Positions 1 through 6,047 of a stretch of DNA of 15,664 nt are shown piece after piece; position 1 is the stretch's first letter; the number at the start of each line of letters is the position of its first letter. A model generated the notes under the pieces. That model was given only the letters and a program-made list of their open reading frames with translations. It searched no databases and had not been told where the DNA came from. The stretch is from assembly GCA_036741355.1 (NCBI GenBank), contig DAINSK010000063.1, positions 1-15,664 on the forward strand, given 5' to 3'. The position numbers and the translations under genes are program-made. This stretch comes from JBBRGK01 sp036741355. Its GTDB lineage: Bacteria > Chloroflexota > Dehalococcoidia > CAUJGQ01.

Positions 1-2
1 AC

Positions 3-110
3 GAACTACTGGAAGTGACGCCCAAATCGCTACGCCTGCGCAAGCGATTGCTGAAAATGCACGAACGCGCCCGCGCCAAAGGCAAAGTCCTCGTCGCCGC
101 CGAGGCGTAA
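3..110 (+). CDS. typA: GTP-binding protein TypA/BipA, C-terminal end (partial)
   Basis: The first 35 codons read ELLEVTPKSLRLRKRLLKMH and then a basic tail before a TAA stop at 108-110. The motif LLEVTPKSLRLRKRLL is the hallmark C-terminus of TypA/BipA, a ribosome-binding translational GTPase related to EF-G that acts in stress adaptation and ribosome assembly. Only the extreme C-terminal domain lies in the window; the GTPase domain would be upstream. The gene converges on the PPOX gene ending at 230, and no convincing terminator is visible in the 119 bases between them. Identification rests on the conserved tail alone, which is quite specific to this family. Confidence 0.85.
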   Translation, partial: ELLEVTPKSLRLRKRLLKMHERARAKGKVLVAAEA

Positions 111-229
111 CAATAAGAGCTGACGTACAACCTGAGCGACTAGTTGCTGCGCGATGCTACAGTTCGCTCGTCCGATTGTTCCCCAACCACAAACTGCTGG
201 ATCGCCGTATCAATCTACAGTTTCGTCCC

Positions 230-706
230 TCATGGTGGTTTTGAGAACGTCCAGCGGGTTGGCGAGCCGATAAAGTCGTCTTCGTTCAGAGCAAACGCCC
301 AGGAGGGAGACAACCGGAAACAGCCATTAGCCTCTGAGCCGAAGAACTCAACGCCATAATTGGTCTGGTACTTGCCGTCGACCCATGCTGCGAATTGCGC
401 GATCGTTTCATGCGCGGAAACCAGGTGCACTACGCCCTCGACGACCACCGGTTGCAGCGGATCATCGGTCGTCATGACGGCCCGCGGATTGTTCGCAAGG
501 TTGCGCGCCTTGCGCGAGTTCTTCGCTGAACTGAACCATAACGCGTCCTCAGCCCACACTCCCCAGACTGGCATGACGTGTGGACGCCCGTCAGGCCAGA
601 CCGTTGCCAGCCAGTAGTCGTGCGACCGCGTCAACCGCTTGACGGCCCAGGTCCATGGCAGTAGACCAGTTCCTTGTGTGGCTGGGAGGATGCCGTAGGC
701 GGGCAT
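230..706 (-). CDS. Pyridoxamine 5'-phosphate oxidase-family (split-barrel flavin/F420) protein
   Basis: This 158-residue protein carries the PPOX split beta-barrel signature. The stretch HDYWLATVWPDGRPHVMPVWGVW is followed by WFSSAKNSRKARNLANNPRAVM and VVVEGVVHLV. Members bind FMN, F420 or heme, and the substrate of this one cannot be told. I chose the ATG at 706 because related proteins begin close to the motif YGILPATQGTGLLPW. An in-frame TTG at 739 lies behind a better ribosome site (GAGGA, about 5-6 bases away) and would add 11 residues, so the start is uncertain. It is divergent from the SRPBCC gene at 934 and convergent with typA. A second PPOX-family gene starts at 15311, but the two are of different subtypes. 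Confidence 0.85.
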   Translation of the reverse strand: MPAYGILPATQGTGLLPWTWAVKRLTRSHDYWLATVWPDGRPHVMPVWGVWAEDALWFSSAKNSRKARNLANNPRAVMTTDDPLQPVVVEGVVHLVSAHETIAQFAAWVDGKYQTNYGVEFFGSEANGCFRLSPSWAFALNEDDFIGSPTRWTFSKPP

Positions 707-879
707 GTGCGGTCGTCGGGCATTCGGTTCGAGCGTCAAAGCATTCCTCGCCCCGAATGCGCTGAGTGTAGCGCATTGGGCGGCCGAGCGTGGTCCACCG
801 CAAGGTGACCGGCGGCTTCCCCAGCGAAGCCGGCGCGACGGCCTATGCGATCCACCGGCTGGTAATCCGACGGATGTGC

Positions 880-888
880 TGTTACAAT
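880..888 (+). promoter_or_regulatory. Extended -10 promoter for the SRPBCC gene
   Basis: TG at 880-881, one base, then TACAAT at 883-888 form an extended -10 element. No good -35 is visible, as is usual for this class. The predicted transcription start is near 895, giving a leader of about 39 bases before the ATG at 934. The same TGnTACAnT form occurs ahead of the histidine kinase and the putative RNA at 12892. A 6-bp inverted repeat (813-818 with 827-832) lies upstream in the divergent region; nothing else recognisable was seen in 740-880. Confidence 0.5.
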
Positions 889-933
889 ACTATTGCGCCG
901 AATGGCCCGTCGGTTCACGTACGAGGATTTTGG

Positions 934-1437
934 ATGCACGTCGAACGCTCGATCGAAGTCAAAGCGCCCCGCCAGTTTGTCTGGTAATTGGTACACGATA
1001 CGCAACTGCGCCCCAGGTGGGACGTTCGCGTTAGCGAGCTCACGCTCCACGGCGAGCATGTTCCCGGCACCCAGGCCACGATCGCCTGGCGAACGCCCAT
1101 ATTTCGTTGCGTATCGGAGGCGGGGGTTACGGCGTTCGACGCCCCACACCGGTCGGCGATGGCGGTCGACGAAGCATTCTTGCCGATCTTCCCGCCCGGC
1201 GAACGGATCTGGACTTTCAGCGAGACGAAATCGGGGACACGCGTCACCGCGCGTTTCGATTTCGATGCGGACGCCGAGCACCGGGCGCCGGGCTGGCTGG
1301 TTCGCCTGCTGATAGCCCGCGACATCGCGCGTTCCTTGAATAATCTGCGCCGACTGGCGGCGGAGACGCTACCCGATACGGTAACTGAAAAGAGCAATGC
1401 GGCTCTCGGATTTTCGAGGGTGACGGAAAGCGCGTAG
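934..1437 (+). pseudogene. SRPBCC (START/polyketide-cyclase fold) protein interrupted by in-frame TAA
   Basis: The ATG at 934 is preceded by GAGGA at 923-927 (6-base spacing) and an extended -10 promoter. It opens MHVERSIEVKAPRQFVW, a classic SRPBCC N-terminus (strand 1, then AP..VW). Codon 18 (985-987) is TAA. The same frame continues directly as LVHDTQLRPRWDVRV to a stop at 1435-1437 with no further disruption. The continuation fits the family exactly (VW-x-LVHD..RPRWD), so the stop replaces one residue of an otherwise intact protein of about 167 residues. Such proteins bind hydrophobic ligands in a helix-grip pocket. Translation could restart at the TTG at 988, which lacks a ribosome site. 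A recent nonsense mutation, a sequencing error or readthrough are all possible. Confidence 0.7.
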
Positions 1438-1464
1438 CGGTCGTTTGAACACATCTAATAATGC

Positions 1465-1497
1465 AGGCCGTTCAATGTCGAGCGGCCTCTTTCGTTT
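1465..1497 (+). terminator. Rho-independent terminator after the SRPBCC gene
   Basis: AGGCCG at 1465-1470 pairs with CGGCCT at 1483-1488 around a 12-base loop and is followed by the T-rich run CTTTCGTTT. It lies 28 bases after the SRPBCC stop and before MenG, so it separates two transcription units. Confidence 0.6.
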
Positions 1498-1542
1498 CTC
1501 GCTTTGCAGGAGGGATCCTTAGATCGGTTAATGGGAGCGGTG

Positions 1543-2253
1543 ATGTCCGACCCGGTTCACGACGACAAACGGTCGCAGACGCGTGCAGTAGGCGCCATGT
1601 TTGGTCGCATCGCCGGCCGGTACGACCTCATGAACAGGCTTATGACCGGCGGCATGGACGTGCGCTGGCGCCGGGTCGTGGTGCACGAGGCGCTCGCGTT
1701 GAGCGCGGGCTCGGTGCTGGATATCGGCACCGGTACCGGCGACCTTGCGCTGTCGTTCGCCCGACAACCTGGGTCACGTTTGGTGTGCGGGTTCGACGTG
1801 GCGCTGCCGATGCTGCAACTTGCCGTGAGGAAACCGGCGGCCGCGGGCGTAGCGTTCGGTCTCGCCGACGCGACGAGATTGCCGTTCGCCAGCGCCAGCT
1901 TTGACTCAGTAACCACCGCATTCATGCTGAGAAACGTCCCAGATGTCTCTGCCGCACTGTCCGAGGCTCGGCGTGTCCTCCGACCCGGCGGCAGGTTCGT
2001 TTGCCTGGAGATCACCCGCCAGGAGTCGGGCATGCTCACAGCCCTGAGCAATGTATATTTCCAGCGGGTCATCCCGTGGGTCGGACGCCGCATTTCAGGC
2101 GATCCCGAGGCATACTCATATTTACCGCGTTCCGTTGGGCGGTTCCTGGACGCGGACGAGTTGCGCGGCGCCCTTATTCAGGCGGGGTTCCGCAGCGCAC
2201 GCTACCGGTTCATTGGACCCGCGGGCGTCGCCATGCACGTCGGTGAAGCTTAG
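1543..2253 (+). CDS. menG: Demethylmenaquinone methyltransferase (MenG/UbiE family)
   Basis: This 236-residue SAM-dependent methyltransferase would catalyse the last step of menaquinone synthesis, C-methylation of demethylmenaquinol. The N-terminal signature FGRIAGRYDLMNRLMTGGMDVRW is followed by the SAM motif VLDIGTGTGDL at residues 58-68, then by DATRLPFASASFDSVTTAFMLRN, and by the second UbiE signature RRVLRPGGRFVCLEITR. The C-terminus (ISGDPEAYSYLPRSVGRF and VAMHVGEA) is also family-typical. The ATG at 1543 is chosen because GGGAG lies 5 bases upstream; an in-frame ATG at 1531 is possible. A perfect AGGAGG at 1508-1513 serves neither start well. It is followed after 60 bases by the sugar nucleotidyltransferase and may be co-transcribed with it. 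No other menaquinone genes are in the window. Confidence 0.92.
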   Translation: MSDPVHDDKRSQTRAVGAMFGRIAGRYDLMNRLMTGGMDVRWRRVVVHEALALSAGSVLDIGTGTGDLALSFARQPGSRLVCGFDVALPMLQLAVRKPAAAGVAFGLADATRLPFASASFDSVTTAFMLRNVPDVSAALSEARRVLRPGGRFVCLEITRQESGMLTALSNVYFQRVIPWVGRRISGDPEAYSYLPRSVGRFLDADELRGALIQAGFRSARYRFIGPAGVAMHVGEA

Positions 2254-2296
2254 GATCAGCGTGGTGTCTCCGGTTCCGTTTATCGATTTCGGCGCC

Positions 2297-2309
2297 CGCC
2301 TCGGAGGCG
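2297..2309 (+). promoter_or_regulatory. Ribosome-binding site inside a short palindrome
   Basis: The Shine-Dalgarno GGAGG (2303-2307) for the TTG start at 2314 sits in the odd palindrome CGCCTCGGAGGCG. In RNA its CGCC arm can pair with GGCG and partly hide the site. It decides the start: spacing to TTG is 6 bases, and no ATG or GTG fits the family's N-terminus. Confidence 0.5.
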
Positions 2310-2313
2310 TTGG

Positions 2314-3447
2314 TTGAAGGCTATTATCCTGGCGGGCGGTGAGGGTACGCGGCTGCGACCGCTGACATACACAACGCCCAAAGCGATGGTACCGATCCTC
2401 GGCCGTCCGTATCTGGAGCACATGCTCGTGTATCTCCGCCGCAACGGAGTCACCGAGATCGCGCTCGCTCTCGGACACCACCCCGAGCCAATCCAACGCT
2501 ACTTCGGGGACGGCAGCCGCTGGGGAGTGCGGCTCGACATGGTCGTCGAGCCGCAGCCGCTCGGCTCGGGCGGGGCGATCAAGCAGTTCGCACCTGGTCT
2601 GGCGCGGCCGTTCTTTGCCGTCAATGGCGACGTGCTCACCGATTTCGATCTGACCAGCATGCGCCGCCAACACGAACAAACTGACGCCGCGCTTAGCATC
2701 GCTTTGATGGAAGTCAAGGACCCATCGGCATTCGGCGTAGCGGTGCTGGACGAGGACGGGCGCATCATAAACTTTGTTGAGAAACCACCAGCCGGCGCTG
2801 CGCCTTCCAACTGGGCCAACGCCGGCATCTGGCTGTTCGAGCCGCGCGTCCTGGACCGCATCCCTGCCGGCGGGCGATCGATGGTGGAAACAGAGCTTTT
2901 CCCCGAACTTATCTCCGCGGGCGAACGCGTGCAGGCGTACCGGGGACACGGCTTCTGGGTGGACATCGGCACCCCCGAGCGATACCTGGCGGCTCAGTTA
3001 CGATTGTTGGAAGAACCAGGGCTACGGGAGTTACCACTGGTCTCCTGGCCGGGCACGCCGTTCCTGAGTGCTGAAACTGAGCCAAATGTGGAAAGCGCGC
3101 CGCACGTCGCCACCGATGCGTCGATCGAGGGCCCGGTCTTGTTCGGAAGAGGAGTGACGGTCGAGTCGGGAGCCGTCATTCGCGGGCCGGTCGCGATCGG
3201 CGCCGGTTGCCGCATAGGCCCAAGAGCCTTCTTGGAACGGTCGGTGCTCTGGGAGGCGTGTACCATCGCGGCGAATGGGCGTGTGTGGGAATCTGTGCTT
3301 GCGGAAGAGGTAGTGGTTGGGGTGAGGGCCAGCCTTCTGCGGGTCATTGCCGGTCGCGCAGCCTCTTTTGAAGAAGGCACAAAGGCTGCCGATGGGCGCG
3401 TCGAACCGGAAACCGCGTGGTGCGGGCCCGGCGAGACAAATGTTTGA
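2314..3447 (+). CDS. Sugar-1-phosphate nucleotidyltransferase (GDP-mannose pyrophosphorylase-like)
   Basis: This 377-residue cytoplasmic enzyme would make an NDP-sugar from NTP and a sugar-1-phosphate, feeding cell-surface glycan synthesis. Residues 1-23 (MKAIILAGGEGTRLRPLTYTTPK) are the nucleotide-binding loop. PLGSGGA (82-88), the metal-binding NGD (104-106), VEKPP (155-159), NAGIWLF (169-175) and GFWVDIGTPERY (213-224) complete the catalytic domain. From about residue 265 the sequence becomes hexapeptide-like (IEGPVLFGRGVTVESGAVIRGP...), a left-handed beta-helix as in mannose-1-phosphate guanylyltransferases. The TTG start is set by GGAGG 6 bases upstream and by the motif at the extreme N-terminus. 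Which sugar and nucleotide it uses cannot be read from the sequence; glucose-1-phosphate thymidylyl- or uridylyltransferase activity is the main alternative. Confidence 0.88.
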   Translation: MKAIILAGGEGTRLRPLTYTTPKAMVPILGRPYLEHMLVYLRRNGVTEIALALGHHPEPIQRYFGDGSRWGVRLDMVVEPQPLGSGGAIKQFAPGLARPFFAVNGDVLTDFDLTSMRRQHEQTDAALSIALMEVKDPSAFGVAVLDEDGRIINFVEKPPAGAAPSNWANAGIWLFEPRVLDRIPAGGRSMVETELFPELISAGERVQAYRGHGFWVDIGTPERYLAAQLRLLEEPGLRELPLVSWPGTPFLSAETEPNVESAPHVATDASIEGPVLFGRGVTVESGAVIRGPVAIGAGCRIGPRAFLERSVLWEACTIAANGRVWESVLAEEVVVGVRASLLRVIAGRAASFEEGTKAADGRVEPETAWCGPGETNV

Positions 3448-3466
3448 GTGCTTACGACTTTATACC

Positions 3467-3495
3467 TTGTCAGGGCCGTCCCCGGGCGAGATACT
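3467..3495 (+). promoter_or_regulatory. Sigma70-type promoter (TTGTCA-N17-GATACT)
   Basis: TTGTCA (3467-3472) and GATACT (3490-3495) are separated by exactly 17 bases, matching 5 of 6 and 4 of 6 consensus positions. A transcript would start near 3502 and meet the terminator ending at 3603, making an RNA of about 100 bases or a leader for the ORF at 3671. Confidence 0.45.
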
Positions 3496-3540
3496 GTTCT
3501 TGTAGATCTGCCGCGAACCGGCGCATGACGCTGGAGGCCG

Positions 3541-3567
3541 ATGATACAGTGCCGCCGATATCTGTAG
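3541..3567 (+). CDS. Possible 8-codon leader peptide (MIQCRRYL)
   Basis: An ATG at 3541 follows GGAGG (3533-3537) by only 3 bases and opens an ORF of eight codons ending in TAG at 3565-3567. Its Cys-Arg-Arg codons lie inside the 5' arm of the longer terminator hairpin (3551-3558), the geometry of a transcription-attenuation leader. The ORF is too short to be significant alone and the spacing is tight. I list it because position, ribosome site and hairpin overlap coincide. Confidence 0.2.
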   Translation: MIQCRRYL

Positions 3568-3603
3568 CAGCCGCTAACGGAGACGATCCGTCGGCGGCTT
3601 TTT
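3551..3603 (+). terminator. Rho-independent terminator / attenuator hairpin
   Basis: Two nested pairings lead into a TTTTT run at 3599-3603. The compact one pairs AGCCGC (3569-3574) with GCGGCT (3594-3599) and has an inner CGGA/TCCG helix. The longer one pairs GCCGCCGA (3551-3558) with TCGGCGGC (3591-3598). They share the 3' arm and so are mutually exclusive. It ends the transcript from the nucleotidyltransferase or from the 3467-3495 promoter, upstream of the ORF at 3671. Confidence 0.7.
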
Positions 3604-3670
3604 GTGTGTCGGGGCGGTGCCGAGTCGGCTCCGGAAACCGCCGGATTGAGAGCGGCAGCAGGAGGAGCGA

Positions 3671-3823
3671 ATGTACCGCGTGCGACTCCAGACGACGCCG
3701 ACCGACGGGGTGGAATTGAGCGTGCCGAACCAGGATCTCGGCAGGGTGCTGGCGCTGGTCAGCCGGCTCCAGATGCTGAATCCGTCGTTCCAGGTGCTCT
3801 ACACCGCGGAACAGCAACAGTAG
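3671..3823 (+). CDS. Small hypothetical protein, 50 aa
   Basis: An ATG at 3671 follows a strong Shine-Dalgarno (GGAGG within 3661-3668) and opens 50 codons ending in TAG at 3821-3823. The protein starts MYRVRLQTTPTDGVELSVPN, continues with a likely amphipathic helix (DLGRVLALVSRLQMLN) and ends in a short strand and Gln-rich tail (FQVLYTAEQQQ). A strand-helix-strand fold is plausible. There is no signal peptide or membrane segment, and I do not recognise the family. It stands alone between two terminator-like structures, downstream of a promoter/leader unit. The excellent ribosome site and typical codon use favour a real gene. Confidence 0.6.
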   Translation: MYRVRLQTTPTDGVELSVPNQDLGRVLALVSRLQMLNPSFQVLYTAEQQQ

Positions 3824-3859
3824 TCAGTCACCGGAGCGCTCACTGAACACTAGGTCTAT

Positions 3860-3880
3860 AGGCGTGCCCTAAAAACGCCT
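3860..3880. repeat. Short inverted repeat downstream of the small ORF
   Basis: AGGCGT (3860-3865) and ACGCCT (3875-3880) flank a 9-base loop. It may be a minor hairpin at the end of either convergent transcript. It stands in tandem with the stronger hairpin at 3891-3917. Confidence 0.35.
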
Positions 3881-3890
3881 GCATAAGAAG

Positions 3891-3927
3891 CGCCGGGCGG
3901 ATGATTTCCGCCCGGCGTTCGGCTTTG
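3891..3927. terminator. Intergenic terminator hairpin between convergent genes
   Basis: CGCCGGGCGG (3891-3900) pairs perfectly over 10 bp with CCGCCCGGCG (3908-3917) around the loop ATGATTT, followed by TTCGGCTTTGT on the plus strand. It lies between the 50-aa ORF (+) and the membrane protein (-) and would end the plus transcript. On the minus strand the T-run is weaker. Confidence 0.65.
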
Positions 3928-3942
3928 TATGTCGAGGTTGGA

Positions 3943-4302
3943 CTACCAGGGTGCGACATCCCTGCGACCCTGCAGCCGTCGATTCGGAGTGACGACCTTG
4001 AGCCCTGACACCAGGACGAACGAGCCGACGACGGTCCAGACCACCGGCAGATGGCCGATCGAAACCAGCGTCGGAAGGTGGAGCACCTTGGCAATGACGA
4101 CGCCGATGACCGCGCCGATCAGACCGACACCCGTTGTAGCGGCGATACCGCCTTCACGATAGTGCAGCATGCTTTCTGCGATCGCGCCGCACAGGGTTGC
4201 AATCAGTAACAACCAGACCAGCCCCACCAACACCGCCACCACTTTGAGCACCATGAACAGCACTAACAGGAACGCCAGGATCGCCACCAGAGCGATCAAC
4301 AT
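3943..4302 (-). CDS. Small integral membrane protein, GlsB/YeaQ-like
   Basis: This 119-residue protein has about four membrane segments (roughly 2-19, 20-40, 52-74 and 84-102) and a short basic cytoplasmic-type tail (TPNRRLQGRRD). The centre, IAESMLHYREGGIAATTGVGLIGAVIGVVIA, resembles the glycine-patterned core of the GlsB/YeaQ/YmgE stress-response membrane family, but with an additional N-terminal hydrophobic hairpin. The family's function is poorly known. The ATG at 4302 is supported by AGGAG about 7 bases upstream. A nested palindrome lies 38-68 bases upstream and may control it. The family link is tentative; the membrane topology is clear from the sequence. Confidence 0.7.
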   Translation of the reverse strand: MLIALVAILAFLLVLFMVLKVVAVLVGLVWLLLIATLCGAIAESMLHYREGGIAATTGVGLIGAVIGVVIAKVLHLPTLVSIGHLPVVWTVVGSFVLVSGLKVVTPNRRLQGRRDVAPW

Positions 4303-4339
4303 TGCCGTACTCCTCGCTATGGGGCCCGCCTCTCGTCCC

Positions 4340-4370
4340 GGCGCGCCCTGTACACGTGTATCATCGCGCC
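4340..4370. promoter_or_regulatory. Nested palindrome, probable operator
   Basis: TACACGTGTA (4351-4360) is a perfect palindrome, flanked by GGCGCG (4340-4345) and CGCGCC (4365-4370), which are also inverted. On the minus strand TG, one base, TACACG overlaps it and resembles the extended -10 form seen elsewhere here, so a regulator bound there could block the membrane-protein promoter. The rest of 4371-4562 shows nothing I recognise. Confidence 0.35.
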
Positions 4371-4562
4371 CTCAGCTTACCGCGTATACGAACTCCAGAC
4401 ACGCCGGGATCCAGTCCTTTGGTACGGGAGAAGACCGATGCCTCCGCAACGCGCCGGCTGAAGGGGCTTCGGATTTCTCGATACTTGCCCGTGGTACGCT
4501 CTGCCATGTCAAGCAACAATTGATCTACCACGGATCGATAACTGCCCGGAGATCTCTACGCG

Positions 4563-5288
4563 ATGGGTTCCGACTCGCGCTCCGTAACCAGCGTCATAGT
4601 TCCCCTCACGGTGCCGGTCCCCGGCGGGTGGTTTCTCATGGGTAGTGAGACCGGCAGGCCCGACGAACGTCCCGTGCACCGCGTGTACGTGGGGCCGTGT
4701 GCTGCTGGGCGCTTTCCCGTCAGTAACCGCCAGTACGGCTGCTTTGTCACCGCGGGACAGCCGCAGCCGAAGTTTTGGGAAGACGAGCGTTTCAACGGTC
4801 CGGATCAACCGGTCGTCGGCGTGCCATGGGCCGTCGCTGCGGCGTATTGCGAGTGGCTGAGCGATCAGACCGAACTCCGTTTCAGGCTGCCAACGGAAGC
4901 CGAGTGGGAACACGCCGCTCTGGGAGGGCTGGATGGCCGCCTGTATCCGTGGGGAGACGACATGCCGCTGGCGCCGTCCGGCCTCCTGCTCTCTGATCAA
5001 AGGATGGATCGAACTGCGCCGGCCGCGGGCGGACCGACGAACGCATTCGGCATCAGCGGTATGGGATGGAACGTACACGAGTGGTGCAGCGACTGGTACA
5101 GCGCGAACTACTACGCATGCTCGCCGGAATCCGACCCGCGCGGTCCCGAAGACGGTAATCGCCGGTCTTCGCGCGGCGGCGCCTGGCGCCATCAGGTTAA
5201 GATCAGCCGCTGCGCCGCCCGCAGCGCTATCCCTCCGGCGTTCGAGTACAACGACTACGGCTTCCGCGTCTTCGCCGAGGTGAAGTAG
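4563..5288 (+). CDS. Formylglycine-generating-enzyme-like (SUMF1/PvdO-type) protein, catalytic Cys absent
   Basis: This 241-residue protein spans one full FGE-sulfatase domain. It contains VPVPGGWFLMGSETGRPDERPVH (18-39), VSNRQYGCFV (53-62), RLPTEAEWEHAA (108-119), LYPWGD (127-132), WNVHEWCSDWY (169-179), RGGAWRH (204-210), CAARS (217-221) and DYGFRV (231-236). True FGEs carry two redox cysteines (CxxxxC) just before the CAARS block. Here that stretch reads RHQVKIS, so aerobic formylglycine formation is not expected. Related non-FGE members act as sulfoxide synthases (EgtB), in siderophore maturation (PvdO) or as binding domains. It has no signal peptide. It ends 3 bases before the nucleoside phosphorylase, suggesting co-translation. 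The ribosome site is weak (GGAG about 12 bases away). Confidence 0.85.
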   Translation: MGSDSRSVTSVIVPLTVPVPGGWFLMGSETGRPDERPVHRVYVGPCAAGRFPVSNRQYGCFVTAGQPQPKFWEDERFNGPDQPVVGVPWAVAAAYCEWLSDQTELRFRLPTEAEWEHAALGGLDGRLYPWGDDMPLAPSGLLLSDQRMDRTAPAAGGPTNAFGISGMGWNVHEWCSDWYSANYYACSPESDPRGPEDGNRRSSRGGAWRHQVKISRCAARSAIPPAFEYNDYGFRVFAEVK

Positions 5289-5291
5289 ATC

Positions 5292-6011
5292 GTGCCCGTC
5301 CACATTCACGCTTCCGCCGGCGAAGTTGCGTCAGTAGTATTGCTGCCGGGCGACCCGGGTCGCGCCGAGCGGCTCGCCACGATGCTCGAACATAGCGCCT
5401 GCTACAACCGCAACCGCGGCCTGCTCGGCTTTACCGGCGCCGCGGGGGGCAAGTGGATCTCCGTCCAGACGACCGGAATAGGCGGGCCGTCAGCCGCCAT
5501 CGTGGCTGAAGAACTGGCGATGCTTGGGGCGCGTGTCTTGATCCGCGTCGGCACGGCCGGAGCCGCTGGAGAGACCGTCAAGCCGGGTGATCTCGTCGTG
5601 GCCACGGCGAGCGTACCGCTTGACGGCACGACCCGGGCCTACGTGGGCAGCGAGCCGTACGCCCCGGTCGCCGACTTCGCCATCGTCTCGGCTCTCGTCG
5701 AAGCGTGCAAGGCAGCCGGCGCGCCCCACCATGTGGGCCTAATTGCTACCGGCGACGCCCTGTACGCGGAGGATGCAGAGGACAGCCGTCGTTGGGCGTC
5801 GCGCGGCGTGCTGGCGTTGGAGATGGAGGCCAGCGCCTTATTCACGGTCTCTGCATTGCGAGGCATGCGTGCGGGTTGCCTGGTCCTCGTTACGAACAGC
5901 GCGGGAACCCATGACCGTCTCGACGGTGAAGCGTATGCTGCCGCGGAGTTATCTCTGCTGCAAGTTGCGCTTTCGGCCGCTTGCTCGCTGGCGGAATGGT
6001 CCCTACGCTAA
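5292..6011 (+). CDS. Nucleoside phosphorylase (PNP/uridine phosphorylase family)
   Basis: This 239-residue cytoplasmic enzyme would cleave a nucleoside with phosphate to base and (deoxy)ribose-1-phosphate. The motifs are in order: GDPGRAE (20-26), YNRNRGLLGFTG (38-49), QTTGIGGPSAAIVAEEL (59-75), RVGTAG (85-90) and LEMEAS (176-181), whose Met-Glu binds ribose. The region where bacterial hexameric PNPs carry the catalytic Asp (SD in DeoD) reads VTNSAG, closer to the VNR of uridine phosphorylase. Pyrimidine or atypical specificity is therefore possible. GTG at 5292 is the start; GAGGTGA inside the preceding gene's last codons serves as ribosome site. The 3-base gap to the upstream FGE-like gene points to one operon, perhaps including the 6048 gene. 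Confidence 0.87.
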   Translation: MPVHIHASAGEVASVVLLPGDPGRAERLATMLEHSACYNRNRGLLGFTGAAGGKWISVQTTGIGGPSAAIVAEELAMLGARVLIRVGTAGAAGETVKPGDLVVATASVPLDGTTRAYVGSEPYAPVADFAIVSALVEACKAAGAPHHVGLIATGDALYAEDAEDSRRWASRGVLALEMEASALFTVSALRGMRAGCLVLVTNSAGTHDRLDGEAYAAAELSLLQVALSAACSLAEWSLR

Positions 6012-6047
6012 AGTATGAGTCTTATCCCCATACGTAAGGAGTAAATT

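Noticed and set aside
134..169. Inverted repeat GAGCGA/TCGCTC as terminator of typA
   Set aside because: The stem is only 6 bp with a 24-base loop and no T-run follows.
736..1281. Long antisense ORF opposite the SRPBCC gene
   Set aside because: Its protein is Arg/Pro-rich with no family resemblance, and the plus strand reads as a recognisable SRPBCC protein. It is a shadow of GC-rich coding DNA.
1504..1542. TTG at 1504 as the start of menG
   Set aside because: The strong AGGAGG at 1508-1513 lies after this TTG, and the extra residues do not resemble the family; ATG 1543 has its own GGGAG.
2122..2949. 275-codon minus-strand ORF across menG and the nucleotidyltransferase
   Set aside because: It is antisense to two well-identified genes and has no motifs.
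4509..5309. 266-codon minus-strand ORF opposite the FGE-like gene
   Set aside because: The plus strand carries clear family motifs (RLPTEAEWEHAA, CAARS). The antisense product is compositionally odd.
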